Shown: in pieces, positions 1-12,000 of the stretch | How the letters are laid out: every line of letters begins with the position of its first letter | Position numbering within the stretch: the stretch's first letter is position 1 | Origin: Trichopria drosophilae | Lineage: Eukaryota; Arthropoda; Insecta; Hymenoptera; Diapriidae | Assembly (NCBI GenBank): GCA_030407085.1 | Contig: CM059587.1 | Coordinates: 35,747,001-35,811,000 of the forward strand | Reading direction: 5' to 3' | Length of the DNA stretch: 64,000 nucleotides | Translations under genes and position numbers: made by a program | The notes under the pieces: model-generated | The model's input: only the letters and a program-made list of their open reading frames with translations | What the model was told of the DNA's origin: nothing | The model's database searches: none

Positions 1-2474
1 AACATAGTTTTTCGTTTCATACTTTACGTAATGTAATGAAAAAGTGACGCTTTACGACTTGACACACGTGGCGACGTAAATCGTCGAATAGGTTTCTTTC
101 TACTGGTGGCTCGATAAAACGTAGCCGCAGTGACTTTGGTTTAAGTAGTTCCCTTTTGTTCGTAGAATATTTTTTCTGGTCTACGATATCACTCTTCTTT
201 CTTGCACTTATGGAAAAACCTATTTTTCTCTTTTTCAGTTTTTATAAATATCGGGATGACTCGAAAATGGTTCGATTCAAAAACCAAACTTGTATTCATA
301 TTTTTCTGTAGAATTCCTCGAATGCGTTAAATGTAGTTTTGTTTTATAAAATTAATTTCCATTTCACCAGGTACAAAGTATATTGTAAGAATAATTATTA
401 ATTTAATAAAGAGAAACTCCAAGACCGCTCAGAACGTCGACTTCTCGGTGGCCAAAAACTTTTTGAAGAGCATAATCAAAGTTACAAATTTGTTAACACG
501 ATACTATTACAAATGTTACGGCGCTCATAGAACTTTTAGACACTCGTATACAGTTTGCGTGAACTTCAGGGCTTTCAGCTTTTTGAAACTTTCCAAAGTT
601 TTTGTTTTCCATTTTTGCAAAACGGAAATGGATAGTGCAATTGTCACATTGCACTTTCAAGTGGTTATACAAAGGAAATTACAATTTTTTTCGCGTAAAA
701 CAAAGAAAAATTTTAAAACTCTACAAGGTTAAAATGAAAAGTAAGCCAATTCAGACAGGTGTGGAATTTTGATACTTTTTACACATATGATTATGTGCCG
801 GACGCGATTTGGTGTGGTCGCATTCGATGCACGTGACACGCCCGGCGAGTTTACATGGAATGCATCCGTTGCTCCTTTATTAAAGCAATTATAATCGAGT
901 CCATTGAATTCTATCGTCTCTAATCGCTAAGCAGGTGTTGAGTATTTCCCAATTAGATAATTCTACGTAGAATCCGTCTGAATTTGTGTAATAATAAGTT
1001 TATTTTTTGCCTGTAATTTGAATTATATAATAATGCGCACCAAGGAATACATCGAAAAAATAAAATTGAGAAAATGTGTGTAGTGCAACCCCTCGAGTTG
1101 ACTGGATATGTATGTCACCTCCATTTTATTGGTTAGGTGATCACGTGGAGGGGATAAGAATATGACCCATCGGTCATTTAAAGGGGGACCAACTAGAGAA
1201 ATGGCACTGTAGTTGAAAATCCCACAATCCGTGTATATTGATAGTGGAAGGTATCCAACCTCGCTGATTATGAATTTGAGCTTCAAATGTATAGAGATTC
1301 AAAATGCCGGCGATTTCATGATGACAGACGAAAAAATATAAAAACTACGATTTAAAAGGTGGAAAGGATCTGATCAAAGAAGTTTCTACCACTATTATCA
1401 TCGCTCATGGAAACTCGCATAACCCAAGCACAAAAGCAAAAAGAACTGATAAAGTTGTTATTTCTTCCAACCGGGCGAAAAAGTTGACCATTTCTAACGT
1501 GTACAAATAACTGTTGTTTAACAATTGGAGGCGATGATTACCTGGCGTAAAATGCGCAGGCTTCGAGCTGCTACTGATATGCATACACACGTAGCCTCGA
1601 AGTAGGATAATCGTAGTTGGATTTTAATTTATTTACAGCGGCAGTAGTCGAACGGCGGTTAAACGCACCCTTCGTGGCTGTTGGTTCGCATGCCTGTCAA
1701 TCAGGAGTCATGACACGCGAAGGCAACGTAAATAGGCTGGACCGTGCATTAGATTGAGCGCAAACTTGTGTCCAGTCACGCCGCGGCGTAATCTCGGGGC
1801 TCCGAGGACGTTCCGATAAGTTTCACCAATTACGACCTTCCTAAGCGAATAATCCGTAATTTTCGAGATTTCGTATCAATAATTAGCGCTCGGGCAATCT
1901 TGATAGCTTCGTGCACGCGGATATCGAAAGAGGAGCGAGAGTGATGTATCGATCTGAGCTGTCGATGTCACGCGACAAAGGAGAATTTAGGTACGGACAT
2001 CCGACAAAGGGTGAATTACACTAGGGCTTCCCTTATTTTAAGCTGTCGAAGAACGAATATGGCGGCGTCTACCTTCAATTTCAACGTTTGTCCGCGTCCC
2101 TCCTAACTGTAGAATGAAGCAGACAGACATGACATTTTGATTCTTTGCCAACGAACTGACGTCACAGTATAGAGGACCATGTTAGGCCATAAACTGAACA
2201 TCGAAGATGAAAACTTAAAATAGAAGACGATATCACAACAAGATGGGTTCAAATAAAAAGGAGGGATACTGTACAAGACGATTTCGGACGGTATTCAAAT
2301 AATGTACCTTTCAGACATTTGTAATGAATTTCAACTTTACGTACAGAAATTCAAAATGGTGGATTCACGATGACGAGTGAAAACAAAGGCTTAGTCAGAA
2401 ATTTTGGGATACGGCATTTTAATCCTTTGAAGCATATATTTTTCTTTATGCTGAAGATAGCTCAAAATTTGTTA
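1..2474. other. No gene found; AT-rich with a moderately GC-rich patch
   Basis: I see no exon of known family here. If the TDG N-terminal exon lies upstream, this is TDG intron. About 1620-2100 is richer in CpG than its flanks without a supported reading frame. Fragments ending in ATTCAAAATG(C/G)(C/T)GG-like words near 1290-1310 and 2340-2360 resemble the interspersed family described for 2475-2660. Confidence 0.6.
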
Positions 2475-2660
2475 CTCGGGAGTTTTCGGAATCGCTAATT
2501 ATGAATCTGACTTCAGATTTTCAAAATTCAAAATGGCGGATCCAACATGGCCGACCGAAATGTAAAAACAAGTCAGATTCATCCTCGAATTCAGTCGGCC
2601 ATTTTTAATTTTGAAAATCTGAGGCCTGATTCGTAATCGTCGACCCCGAAAACCCCCGAG
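2475..2660. repeat. Foldback (inverted-repeat) element containing the CAAAATGGCGG-type repeat
   Basis: The left arm (2475-2555, starting CTCGGGAGTTTTCGG and containing GATTTTCAAAATTCAAAATG) is complementary to the right arm (2594-2660, ending CCGAAAACCCCCGAG) with a few mismatches and indels. The spacer is about 38 bp. Related single-arm copies occur near 11.7-12.1 kb and 44.4 kb, so this is a family member inserted as, or having become, a hairpin. Confidence 0.75.
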
Positions 2661-2670
2661 TTCTATACTG

Positions 2671-2925
2671 TTGAGGTGTGAAATCAATGATTTACTCTCC
2701 ATGGGAGCAATTAGCCATTGTCAATCTGTAGAAGGTGAATTTCTATCCTCATTTTTTCTTATTGACAGAAAAAATAAAACGAAACGTTTTATTTTAAATT
2801 TAAAACAATTAAACAAATTTGTAACGGTTCCCCATTTTAAAATTGAAGATATACGTACGGCTTATAAACTAATGTCAAAAGATTGTTACCTGGCAAAGAT
2901 TGACCTAAAAGAGTCTCGTCATATT
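2671..2925 (+). pseudogene. Reverse transcriptase fragment, DIRS-like (degenerate)
   Basis: The frame reads EINDLLSMGAI, then SSFFLIDRKNKTKRFILNLK, LNKFV, HFKIEDIRTAYKLM and CYLAKIDLKE. These are the ordered early reverse-transcriptase motifs of DIRS/Ty3-type retrotransposons (GAI, S-FFL, K-RFILNLK-LN, HFK-ED, DLK). The conserved DLK[D/E]AY stretch decays after LKES, and no later catalytic block or other domain follows. This is a truncated remnant of about 85 residues directly beside the foldback element ending at 2660. Confidence 0.75.
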
Positions 2926-4840
2926 TCAGTGACGTTTTCTTCTCCACATATATTTTCCGTAAAATATCCACCATTTTTACACTTTATTAAACAATATAAC
3001 ATGATAATTAATTAAAAATATTGATTTATTTACGTTTCCTAACATGTTCTTGAAGTAAGGAAGCAAAAAATTGCACCAAAATTAATTAATAATTACCTCA
3101 AATATGTAAATAATGAATTACAAAAAGGTGTAGCATAGATGCTACGCCATGCTTCAAAGGGTTAAAATGGCAAAATGACGATTGCATGATGGTAGACCAA
3201 AAATAATGGATTTTATACATTTTTAAGTAATTTTAGCAATGAATACTCAATATCTTTAGAAAATATTCCAAATCTGTGGTTAAATTTTTTAATTGACCAA
3301 TTTGAATAGGATCTATTTACTGAATTCTGAAAATGAATACAAAATAAAACAGAATCTAACTTGACCCTACTAAGAGTTTCATAATTTTTTACTAAATACT
3401 AAAAATAGGTTCTCAACTTCATACCCAATAATTGCCTAAAAGTTTACCGAAGTTTTATTTTACATTTTTCAATAAGAAGAATTTACTAAATTAAACCTTT
3501 AACTAATATCCATTTCACAGTTCTTAAATTAATTATTACACATTAATTATCTATTTGAGAACTGCAGTATTTAATATTTACGCGTAGAAAAGACGACTGC
3601 AGATAAAATAATGCAAAAACTACTGAATTATCCCCGATATGTACAGATAATTCTGTTAACTTTAGAAATACACATCTAAACTGTGCATTTACAGACTTAT
3701 TTAGTATCAATATAACCGGCCACTAATATCATTCGGGTACATGATTGTATTGAGTAAAAATAAGATTTGCTTTGATATTTATTCATGCTTGATTGGAAAC
3801 TTTATTAATGATTTTGTATAGTACTGAAGTTTGACTAACCAGAATTTAGTAAGCAAGGAGACGAGTATTCATTATTAATATAGCGAAAGTATTTTAGTTA
3901 GATCCAATATAATAATAAATATTTTATGTTGAAAATTATATTTAGTTCAAAATTGAATATACAATTACATTTATGGATTGCTGAAATATATTACACATTA
4001 CCTTTCATAATTTTATGAATGGAATAATCTGAAGTTAATTTCATTGAACCCGAATTGAATTACCGTTTGGATAGTCGACTTCCAAAGAAAATCTAAATAC
4101 CCGACACGGATTTTGTAGATCATTCATGTCCCAAAGAATTTAATTAAAATTGAATAAAATTTTGCCAGGTTATAATCAAATCAAAAGTCAATCACAATTA
4201 AATTGGATTAAGTTGATATTCTCCTTTAAAAGTTTTTGGTACTTCTAAAAATGTTCAAGCTGTTATCAAATTACAGTTTTACGAAAGGCAAGGTATGAAA
4301 ATGTTGAATATTTACACCGTTTCAAAAAACATTTTATATTTAAAAATATTTTGACATTTCTTAAAGTACGGAAATTTATTTCGAAGCGGAACAATAAAAG
4401 GAGATCGAATAGAATAAAATTACACTAAAGATAATTATCAGAATGTCAGGACATTCATCGTGAATTTCTAAGATATGTACTAAAAATCGATAAATTCCTA
4501 ATATTACATTAAAAACATTATCTTGAGAAAACGAACTGGGGTAAATTTAATTGCTCCAGTTTACTTTTTCCGGAGAACCGCTGTTATGAATGCAGATCAG
4601 ATTTGAACATTAAATTAAGGGAATATTGATTCGTATCGAAGATGAAATCGGAAAACTAAATCCATATTAAAAGTGAATGGATAATAGTCGACCATTCGTT
4701 TAAATTTTACTCAAAATCCAACTTTAACGACCAACTTACTAATATGTACAAATCAAGTCCTTAAATTACGTAAGCAAATAACTGACGGTATTGCGAAATT
4801 TATGGTAAATAAGTCACATCCAAACATCGCAAGGAACGAA
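2926..4840. other. AT-rich stretch, nothing recognised
   Basis: No supported exon or RNA gene. Frames are short and closed on both strands. Confidence 0.6.
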
Positions 4841-4847
4841 ACTATGT

Positions 4848-5150
4848 CGATATGTTGAAATTATCGATATTCGAATTATCGATCGTTATAGGTCATCACA
4901 TCAGCAAAGAAGGAGATAAGGTACATAGTATACATTTACGTTGAAAAGTGCCGATAACCAGCTAATATACAAGCAAGGTGAGTCATGCTAAGATAATGAC
5001 ACGTCTAAGGCGTATAAAATAAGGAGTCGCTTCCAACATTAACGCAACGCAAAATTACTTTCGATGTATCGATATCTGAATGTCACTTACAATTTATAAG
5101 TCGAAGGCAGGACTCCTACTTAAGATATATTTTATGATGTATTTATCGAT
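4848..5150 (+). promoter_or_regulatory. Cluster of DRE-like (ATCGAT) motifs with a TATA-like box
   Basis: ATCGAT cores occur at about 4864, 4879, 5066 and 5138; the one near 5066 is a perfect TATCGATA. That is the DREF/BEAF-32 recognition word found in many Drosophila housekeeping promoters and insulators. A TATAAAATAAG lies near 5015. The cluster is about 1 kb upstream of the TDG catalytic exon. An internal promoter or insulator is possible but unproven. Confidence 0.3.
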
Positions 5151-6012
5151 GATTTTTTGGCATAGAATATATGTCTTCGATTCTCGTTTTTTTTCTGGAA
5201 ATTTCGTCTGCGTAACATCCAACAATTCGATTGAGGCGTCACGTCCGCGCGCACCTGCGTATCGGCAGAACACAGCAGGAGTGTATACAACACTCGGACT
5301 TGCGCACGTAACACAGCGCCACACATCCTTGGGGATTGTTGTCATTAATTACCTAACCTCTAAAGTTGAGAGCGAAGAAAATACATTTTCGCAATAAATA
5401 CCATTACACTTGCGCTCGGCGTACGAGGGATTGCATAATCAACGACGCACGAAGCACCGATGAGTCTCAAAGATGGATGGATGCGCCGATAAGAAAAATA
5501 ATCAATTATCGTCGGATTACGTAGAATTTCCGGTACTCGAGATGACGGGCCAATTTTCTCGTTAGGAAGACCAGCCGTCGTCGGTTAGGTCGCCACGAAA
5601 CGGCCGCCGTCGCCGAAAAATAAGAATGCGACATTTACATTTCGCAATGACAACGTTACTTTTCCCCCCACCGATTATAAGTTAGGCAATTTCCGAAATT
5701 CTAATCGCGTATTGATTTTCCTGCCACGCGGGGATTTTTCGCCTCTCGGAATTTTTCGGGGGTTCTCGTAGATTTTCGTACCTGGGTACTTATTGATTTT
5801 CGTCATGTGCCGTGGATTTTTCGTCTTTCGGAATTTTCCCGGGTGTTCCAAGTTTTCAAACATTATTCAGGGAACTTGTACAACAATTTTGTCTAACATT
5901 TTTTTCTATTATGATATTCAATGGAGAATTTCCTAAAATCTCTTTCAAAATTCTTTTGTTATAAAGTGTGTTATACAATTTATCTATAAAACTGGTCTTG
6001 TTTCTATTTCAG
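5151..6012. other. Sequence upstream of the TDG catalytic exon, no coding exon seen
   Basis: The composition is more balanced than the background between 5200 and 5850. Open frames on both strands carry no recognisable domain. The last bases (TTTCTATTTCAG) form the acceptor for the exon at 6013. Confidence 0.5.
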
Positions 6013-6082
6013 ATTGGCATAAATCCTGGCCTTTTTGCAGCATACAAAGGTCACCATTACGCTGGACCCGGAAATCATTTCT
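6013..6082 (+). CDS. TDG: TDG catalytic exon (GINPG)
   Basis: This 70-bp exon follows a TTTCAG acceptor and ends at a consensus GTAAGT donor. It encodes [19 protein letters not shown] and then GNHF, plus the first base of the Trp codon that is completed at 20186. It holds the nucleophile-activating Asn of the family and the AYKGHHY loop. Its left phase is 0, which fits a preceding exon ending in the LDIVI-like beta strand, not visible here. Confidence 0.95.
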
Positions 6083-9000
6083 GTAAGTATTCGTTTACAA
6101 ATAATGCAGTCTAAAAATTTAATTTCTACAAGTCTAAAATTCAATACCATCGACTTCATAATTCAAGATGTGATCGAAATCTGTTTTGTTTCTTGCCTTC
6201 TCTCCGTTCTGAAAGTTTATGACCTCTAGGTCAAACAGATCACGGTTTCGACCTTCAGACCTCTTTAGACATACAAACGTAACCTTGAAACTTGTTTTGT
6301 TTGTGTTCCGCTCAGCCCACAAAATCTAGCGTCCGACTCTACCATGATTAATTCATCATATTAGTGGAAATTACAAACGCTGCTCAAAGTTTGTTATTGT
6401 TCATATTGAAGAATGCTAATCGGCATTTTGACACGTGTTCCGTGATCGGGAACTTGAAGATTCTTCGTACGTATTTTCCTTTGCAATTTCCAGACAAAGG
6501 AAAAACGTAATACAAAAGATTCGACCACTTTTAATCGGAACATTAATGTTTACCGATCGAAGCTTTGGCGCCTCGCAATGTGAGCGCTTGTTTAAATGCT
6601 CGTAGAAATATTTACACGCCAATTACGGAAGGAATCGATATATCAAACATTAATATTTTGAGACATCAGTGCCTCCTTTTTTGTAGTTGGAGAGCACATT
6701 CGCAACGTGGGTTATTGTCCAAACAAAATAAAACTTGGGTAATGAATATTTGAATTGATGTCGCAGGAAATTTATACATCAACAACGAGTGCCTGAGGAA
6801 AATCCGAAGCGGTATGAAAGTGGTGGATTGAGCAATCGGTAGAAGAACGCTACCAGAAAAAGCGTTTCTTTGTAAAAGGCAAGAGATAGCCGATGCGTAG
6901 TAAGCGACGCAGGCACGCATAACGTAATGCGGTGAGCCTGTTCGTTGCGGCGATCAGGACGCATTTTAGCACGCTAGTGACCAACTCGCTGGTGCTCATT
7001 ACGCACGCATATACGCGTTCGTGCATTTTATGCGCGGAAGGTAGAGTGAGGTTAGGTATGGGCTGGATTTTCCAGGGTTTTCCCGGGGTTGTGGTAGTTT
7101 CAGAGGGGCGGGATATGCCTGGAGCCTGCTGCTATGTACACGTGTGTATGTATGAGTGGGTTCGTGTACGCGTGTGTGCGTGCGTGTGTGTGTGAGTGAG
7201 TCGTACGAACGACTGTCGGGGGCGAATGAGGCGGTGGGTAGGGGGCGGCTGGGGGTCTGGGGGAGACTGGGGGAGGTCGTCGGGGGACGAGACGTGGCGG
7301 ACGGGGAAGCCGGGCGGTTGCGACGAGGGCAGGAGAGAGACTATAATGAGTGGTGCGCGTGAGGGTAGAGCATGATAAAAAGAGGCGAGGGGCGAGGTAA
7401 AAAGTTGGAAGCTGTGGCAACTGCCAATAGAAGGGTGATGGGGAAGGGGGTGGAGGCGAAAACCCGCTGGAGGATGGGGTAAAATGTGACTTGTCGCAAA
7501 AACACCTCGGTGTGTCGAAAAATTTCGCCAGGACCCGGTGGTGTTCTTCTATTCGGGCGGTGCGAGCGCGAGTGCTGTGGGTCAATCGAAAAGTGACGAC
7601 GACCTAGAAATTTTCGTTACTGGGTCTTTCGAAAATGTCGCCGGGGTTTCGCCGCAATTTCGAATTCAATCCCGGTAGTCGAGTGCCATTTTTCGAGGAA
7701 ACTTGGAAAGTGCTGAAAGCGGTCCCATTTTCGAGTTTAGTCATGCTGAGTTCGCAGGTGAGTGAGTGCCCGAGGTCGGTTCGAATCCCTGTTTTTAGGG
7801 GTTGGTCGGTTCCGGCGTGTTACCCTCATTTTCCAAAATGATTAGTGGTAGCGATCGTTTTTAAGCATGGTGTGGTTTATTTCATTCTTTTTGTGAATTT
7901 TAACCTAATTGTAAAGTAAATTCAGTGGTTCCTTCATTCTTAAATACATTTTTGCGGATGACCTAATTCGATTGAAAAGTTTCGATGATTCGGGGTGGGA
8001 TATGTTGTATCGTTTGTTTTATTGATTTATTCTCATTTATATAATGATGTTGCTACGGTACCAGTTTGAAAAAGAAGTTGCAGGTTCTCCACATATGTTA
8101 TTCCATGGTGTGATAGAGCTACTCTTATACCCAATGTGAGCCAATCTATGTAATGAACGTGATAGACTTGTCAGGTCTCCTAGACTTTAATGATACTGGG
8201 GAACCAAGACAATTGGACAATTGTAGATAAGGGCTTCTATATTTACATGACAATATACTCCGATCCACGCGGTGTAGTGGCCGATTTTCAATTTTCTCGC
8301 ACTTGCGCAATACACGCTCATAGTTCGTCTAATGTTCTATTCCATATTACATTTTACTATTTCGCATTAGTTGAAATTTTGGGATACGTGTAGTACATAT
8401 AATATGATATAAATATAACATAAGAAGTAATGTTATTGTTATTCATTTATATTGGAATAGGTTAAGGAGCAATTAGAAACTACTCAGCTTGCAAACCAAT
8501 TTTATTTCGATTCAATATAATTCCTAACTATTTCTGCTGTTTAACTAAATGATAAGCTGTGTTGTCGAGTATCTATTAAGGGTCAAGAAGAATCTAATCA
8601 TTATAAATAACTGTACGAAACAATCTTATTTTTCCGATTAAAAATGCGACCATTTTAACTGGTCGCAATCCACAAAAACTGAGCAATTTTGAAGTTCAAT
8701 CGGTGTTTTGTAAATTCTGTCTAGAAATTGGCAGTAAGCGGAAAGTTCGTGCACATTTTTAAACCAGACTAGCTTTTATCCGGTTCAACTACCTACAAAC
8801 ATAATATATAATAGATCATTAATATTAGCATACATTAAGGTGAGAACAAATTATTGGTCGTTGAGGTTACACTAATTTATTTTAATCCTTTAACAATATG
8901 GAGTTTAGCATCGTTTTATAAAAAAAAAAAATTTATACAAAAAAGACACATCCACATCCGACTAGGTCGTTCTTTCTAATGGTGCTGGTAAAATTGTCAA

Positions 9001-12000
9001 AACACGACGTTTTATACATTTTTTTAAATACTGAAAAAAAAACGCGATTTTTGAGGTACAATTTTTTGTTATGAGCAATTTTTATTACAATACTGGTTTC
9101 TGATCAACTTCTAACCTATTAGAAACGTATTACTGGTTGCTTTACTTTAAAAATTTCTTGTATTTAAAAGTATTTGGATTTAACATCAATGGTTGTTTAT
9201 TGACATCTCTGATAACAACATTAAGTGTTTCTGCATATGTTCAAGATGGTGGTAAAATACAATATCGGTAAAATTGGCGTAAAATGTCGTGCTTTATTAC
9301 AGAACAAAAAAGAAATGTAGTACATCAATTACCATTTTATTTCCGTATATTGATACAAAATCAGTTTTCATAAGCCAAAATGGTGGGTAAAATATGGTGA
9401 ACGGGACATGTGAAACATTTTGTAATACGTGAAGTAAAAATTCTTCGTTTTTCCAACTTTTTATTTTCATTTACTTTTTTTTTTATGTCATAATTACCCG
9501 GTTTATCAAAACAAATTAAAAAATGGGTGAGTATTTAAGCGTTCAGTGAAATTTATGTAGGATTTTTGTTATAACGTTCGTTTCCTTTGGAAATTCAAAG
9601 TAAGAAATTTCTCTCACCGAGAGAAAGTGGACGATGTGGAGAATCATTATAAGCCGCCATTTTGAAAATCTGCACCAACACCTAATGTTACCAGAAATGT
9701 CAATAAACTAGCATTAGCGGTAAATAAATTATTTTCTATGTATTAACTAGATAGAAAACTAAGAAACCTGAAAATGTACAAAATTCCAAACTTTTGAAAC
9801 ATTTCTGGCGTTTCGGAGCCCTTTACAAATCCAAATCCACAAAAATTTACATATGTAAAAGTATTTTTGAAGTAAAATAATCTGGAACACGTTTCTGAAA
9901 GGTTTAAAGATGATCAGTAACCGGTCTAATAGTGAAAATGGAATATAAAAAATATTGACCTCAAAAATCGATTTTTTTTTCAGTATTTTTGAAAAAAAAA
10001 GTTTGTTCAAAGTCTTGTTTTGAAACAATCTCGAAATCTATATGCAAATTGTGAAAACTTGGCCGTAAAAAGGTTATGGTTGTACCCTATGTTTCGACAC
10101 CAGGTTTCGATGCCCTCAGTGTTTTCTTTATCCATCGTGATGTAAAATTGTAATCAATTAATTTGTTTTGAAAGGTTATATGTTATTATGTTTCTTGAAA
10201 AGGATATCAAACCTGATTTTGAAACGTAATTAAAAAAAAATTAATGGAACCGCAACGCCCCATCATTTTTTCTCATTTTAATTAATTATAATACTTTTCG
10301 GCAAAAATATTTAAGGATTTCAAATATGTAGATGTTTGAACTTCTACATCGTAATTTATGAAGTCATTGTGACTTTTATGGTATTAAAACAAATTCTGAA
10401 AGTAATTAGGATATCCTAATTAAACTGTCGGTTTATTTTTGCAGTGACAATATTGAAATATAAGAGTTATACAGTAACATAAATTTGGAAACCCTCTTGT
10501 TAAACAGGACAAAACTGTCCAGTTTCTGGATTGCTACCAGTTCAAATCATCATAATTTCAACCAGGGACGTAAGATCGTTTAATCCAGTCTAATCTATTT
10601 TCTTCTCTTTAGGTAAAGTGGCGAGGTTGGAAATGAGTGACGAGGAAGTTGTCAATTTTATGAGATAACCTTAAATCTGGTTTTGAATTAACCCACGCCA
10701 ACGTAAATTCACACAGAACCTAGCTAGTTAAAATAAAAAATTGTGATTGTGTTGTGACGCATATTGTAACATTACGTGTGAGAATTGGGAACCGCCCAAA
10801 TGTGGACTATAATTTTTTAGGATGACCATCATTCAAATTACAATCATGTTAAAGAAAAGTTTAGACCATGCATGTTTAAAAAGTAAATTACGGCATAATT
10901 CTAGTAAGAATACTTGACTCAAGTTAAAAATAGATTATACCGATATTTAGTGATGTAAAGTTTAATTTTTAATTATAGGATCGTCAATTTTCGAGAATTT
11001 TAGTCAGAATACTAACCGGTGATTAATAATTTAATATCGGACAGTATTAGTTTGAGTTATTACATATTTGTAATCAGAACTGAGACATGATCATTGATAT
11101 ATTTGTTGCACATAGCCAAACATCATTTTATAGCTGAAAATATTGATTCTTACTATTATACAACATAAATTATCACCTTAATTGACAAAATTAGCCTTAT
11201 TTCCGATATACTAATCGACTAGTAAATAAACTTTGCATTTATTGTACATTATAAATTCCCTTAAAATATAAATTTATTCTTCACAAACTGAAATTTAGGA
11301 TTTCAAATGTAGATGACGTATATATAACAAAATATTTAAAATCTCTGAAATTTCATATTTGTTATTTTTAATTATATTGTTTAGTAATATTTAATTCGTT
11401 TATCTCCAAAACGAGAATACTTTGTCAATCGTTCAGTCATTAATATTAATCCTTACTAATTTTTATTCGGAATAATGAACGTAATGAACACTTATTAGCA
11501 CAAAGGATAAAACTAGTTACGAAACAATTACTAACAGAACGTTATTGATTGATGTTATTACGTTTCCGTAATGAACATAAAAATAAAGAGGCCCTCATAT
11601 TTTATTTAAATATACCAAGTATCTTTAGTTTGAATAAAGTTCACGGTCGTAATAAATAACACAGCCCCACAAAAAAAATGTTGTCCGGCGAACTAGACTA
11701 GTCATTTTTTTACGTATTTTGGGTCGCCGAATCTGAATCCGAAATCATAATTCAAAAGGTGGTCCGTTTTTCTTCATAACCTCAAAAAACTTAATTTTTA
11801 TACATTTTGAGAGATTCTGCAACGACGCGTAAGCTAATTTTGAAATTGTGACCGTGGATAACGATTTAGAAATTAGATTTACAAACAAAAACGGCATATA
11901 TTTTTGAAAATTGTCCGATTTGCTTGAAATTTTGTACTTGGTTTTTTTTTGGTCGAATCTGGTGGCAGTTTTTAAAAATTCAAAATGGCGGTTACTATAT

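Noticed and set aside
7100..7585. 161-codon minus-strand frame rich in Pro, Ser and Thr
   Set aside because: Its length and composition follow from the G-rich plus strand. No domain, start context or splice support.
7635..7757. Open frame ending at a strong donor as an alternative coding first exon of TDG
   Set aside because: It ends in phase 0, while the exon at 20186 needs one preceding base. The join reaches TAA after five codons.
7778..7788. GGTTCGAATCC, a perfect tRNA B-box-like word
   Set aside because: The flanking five-base T-stem does not pair beyond two bases, and no acceptor, D or anticodon arm lies upstream.
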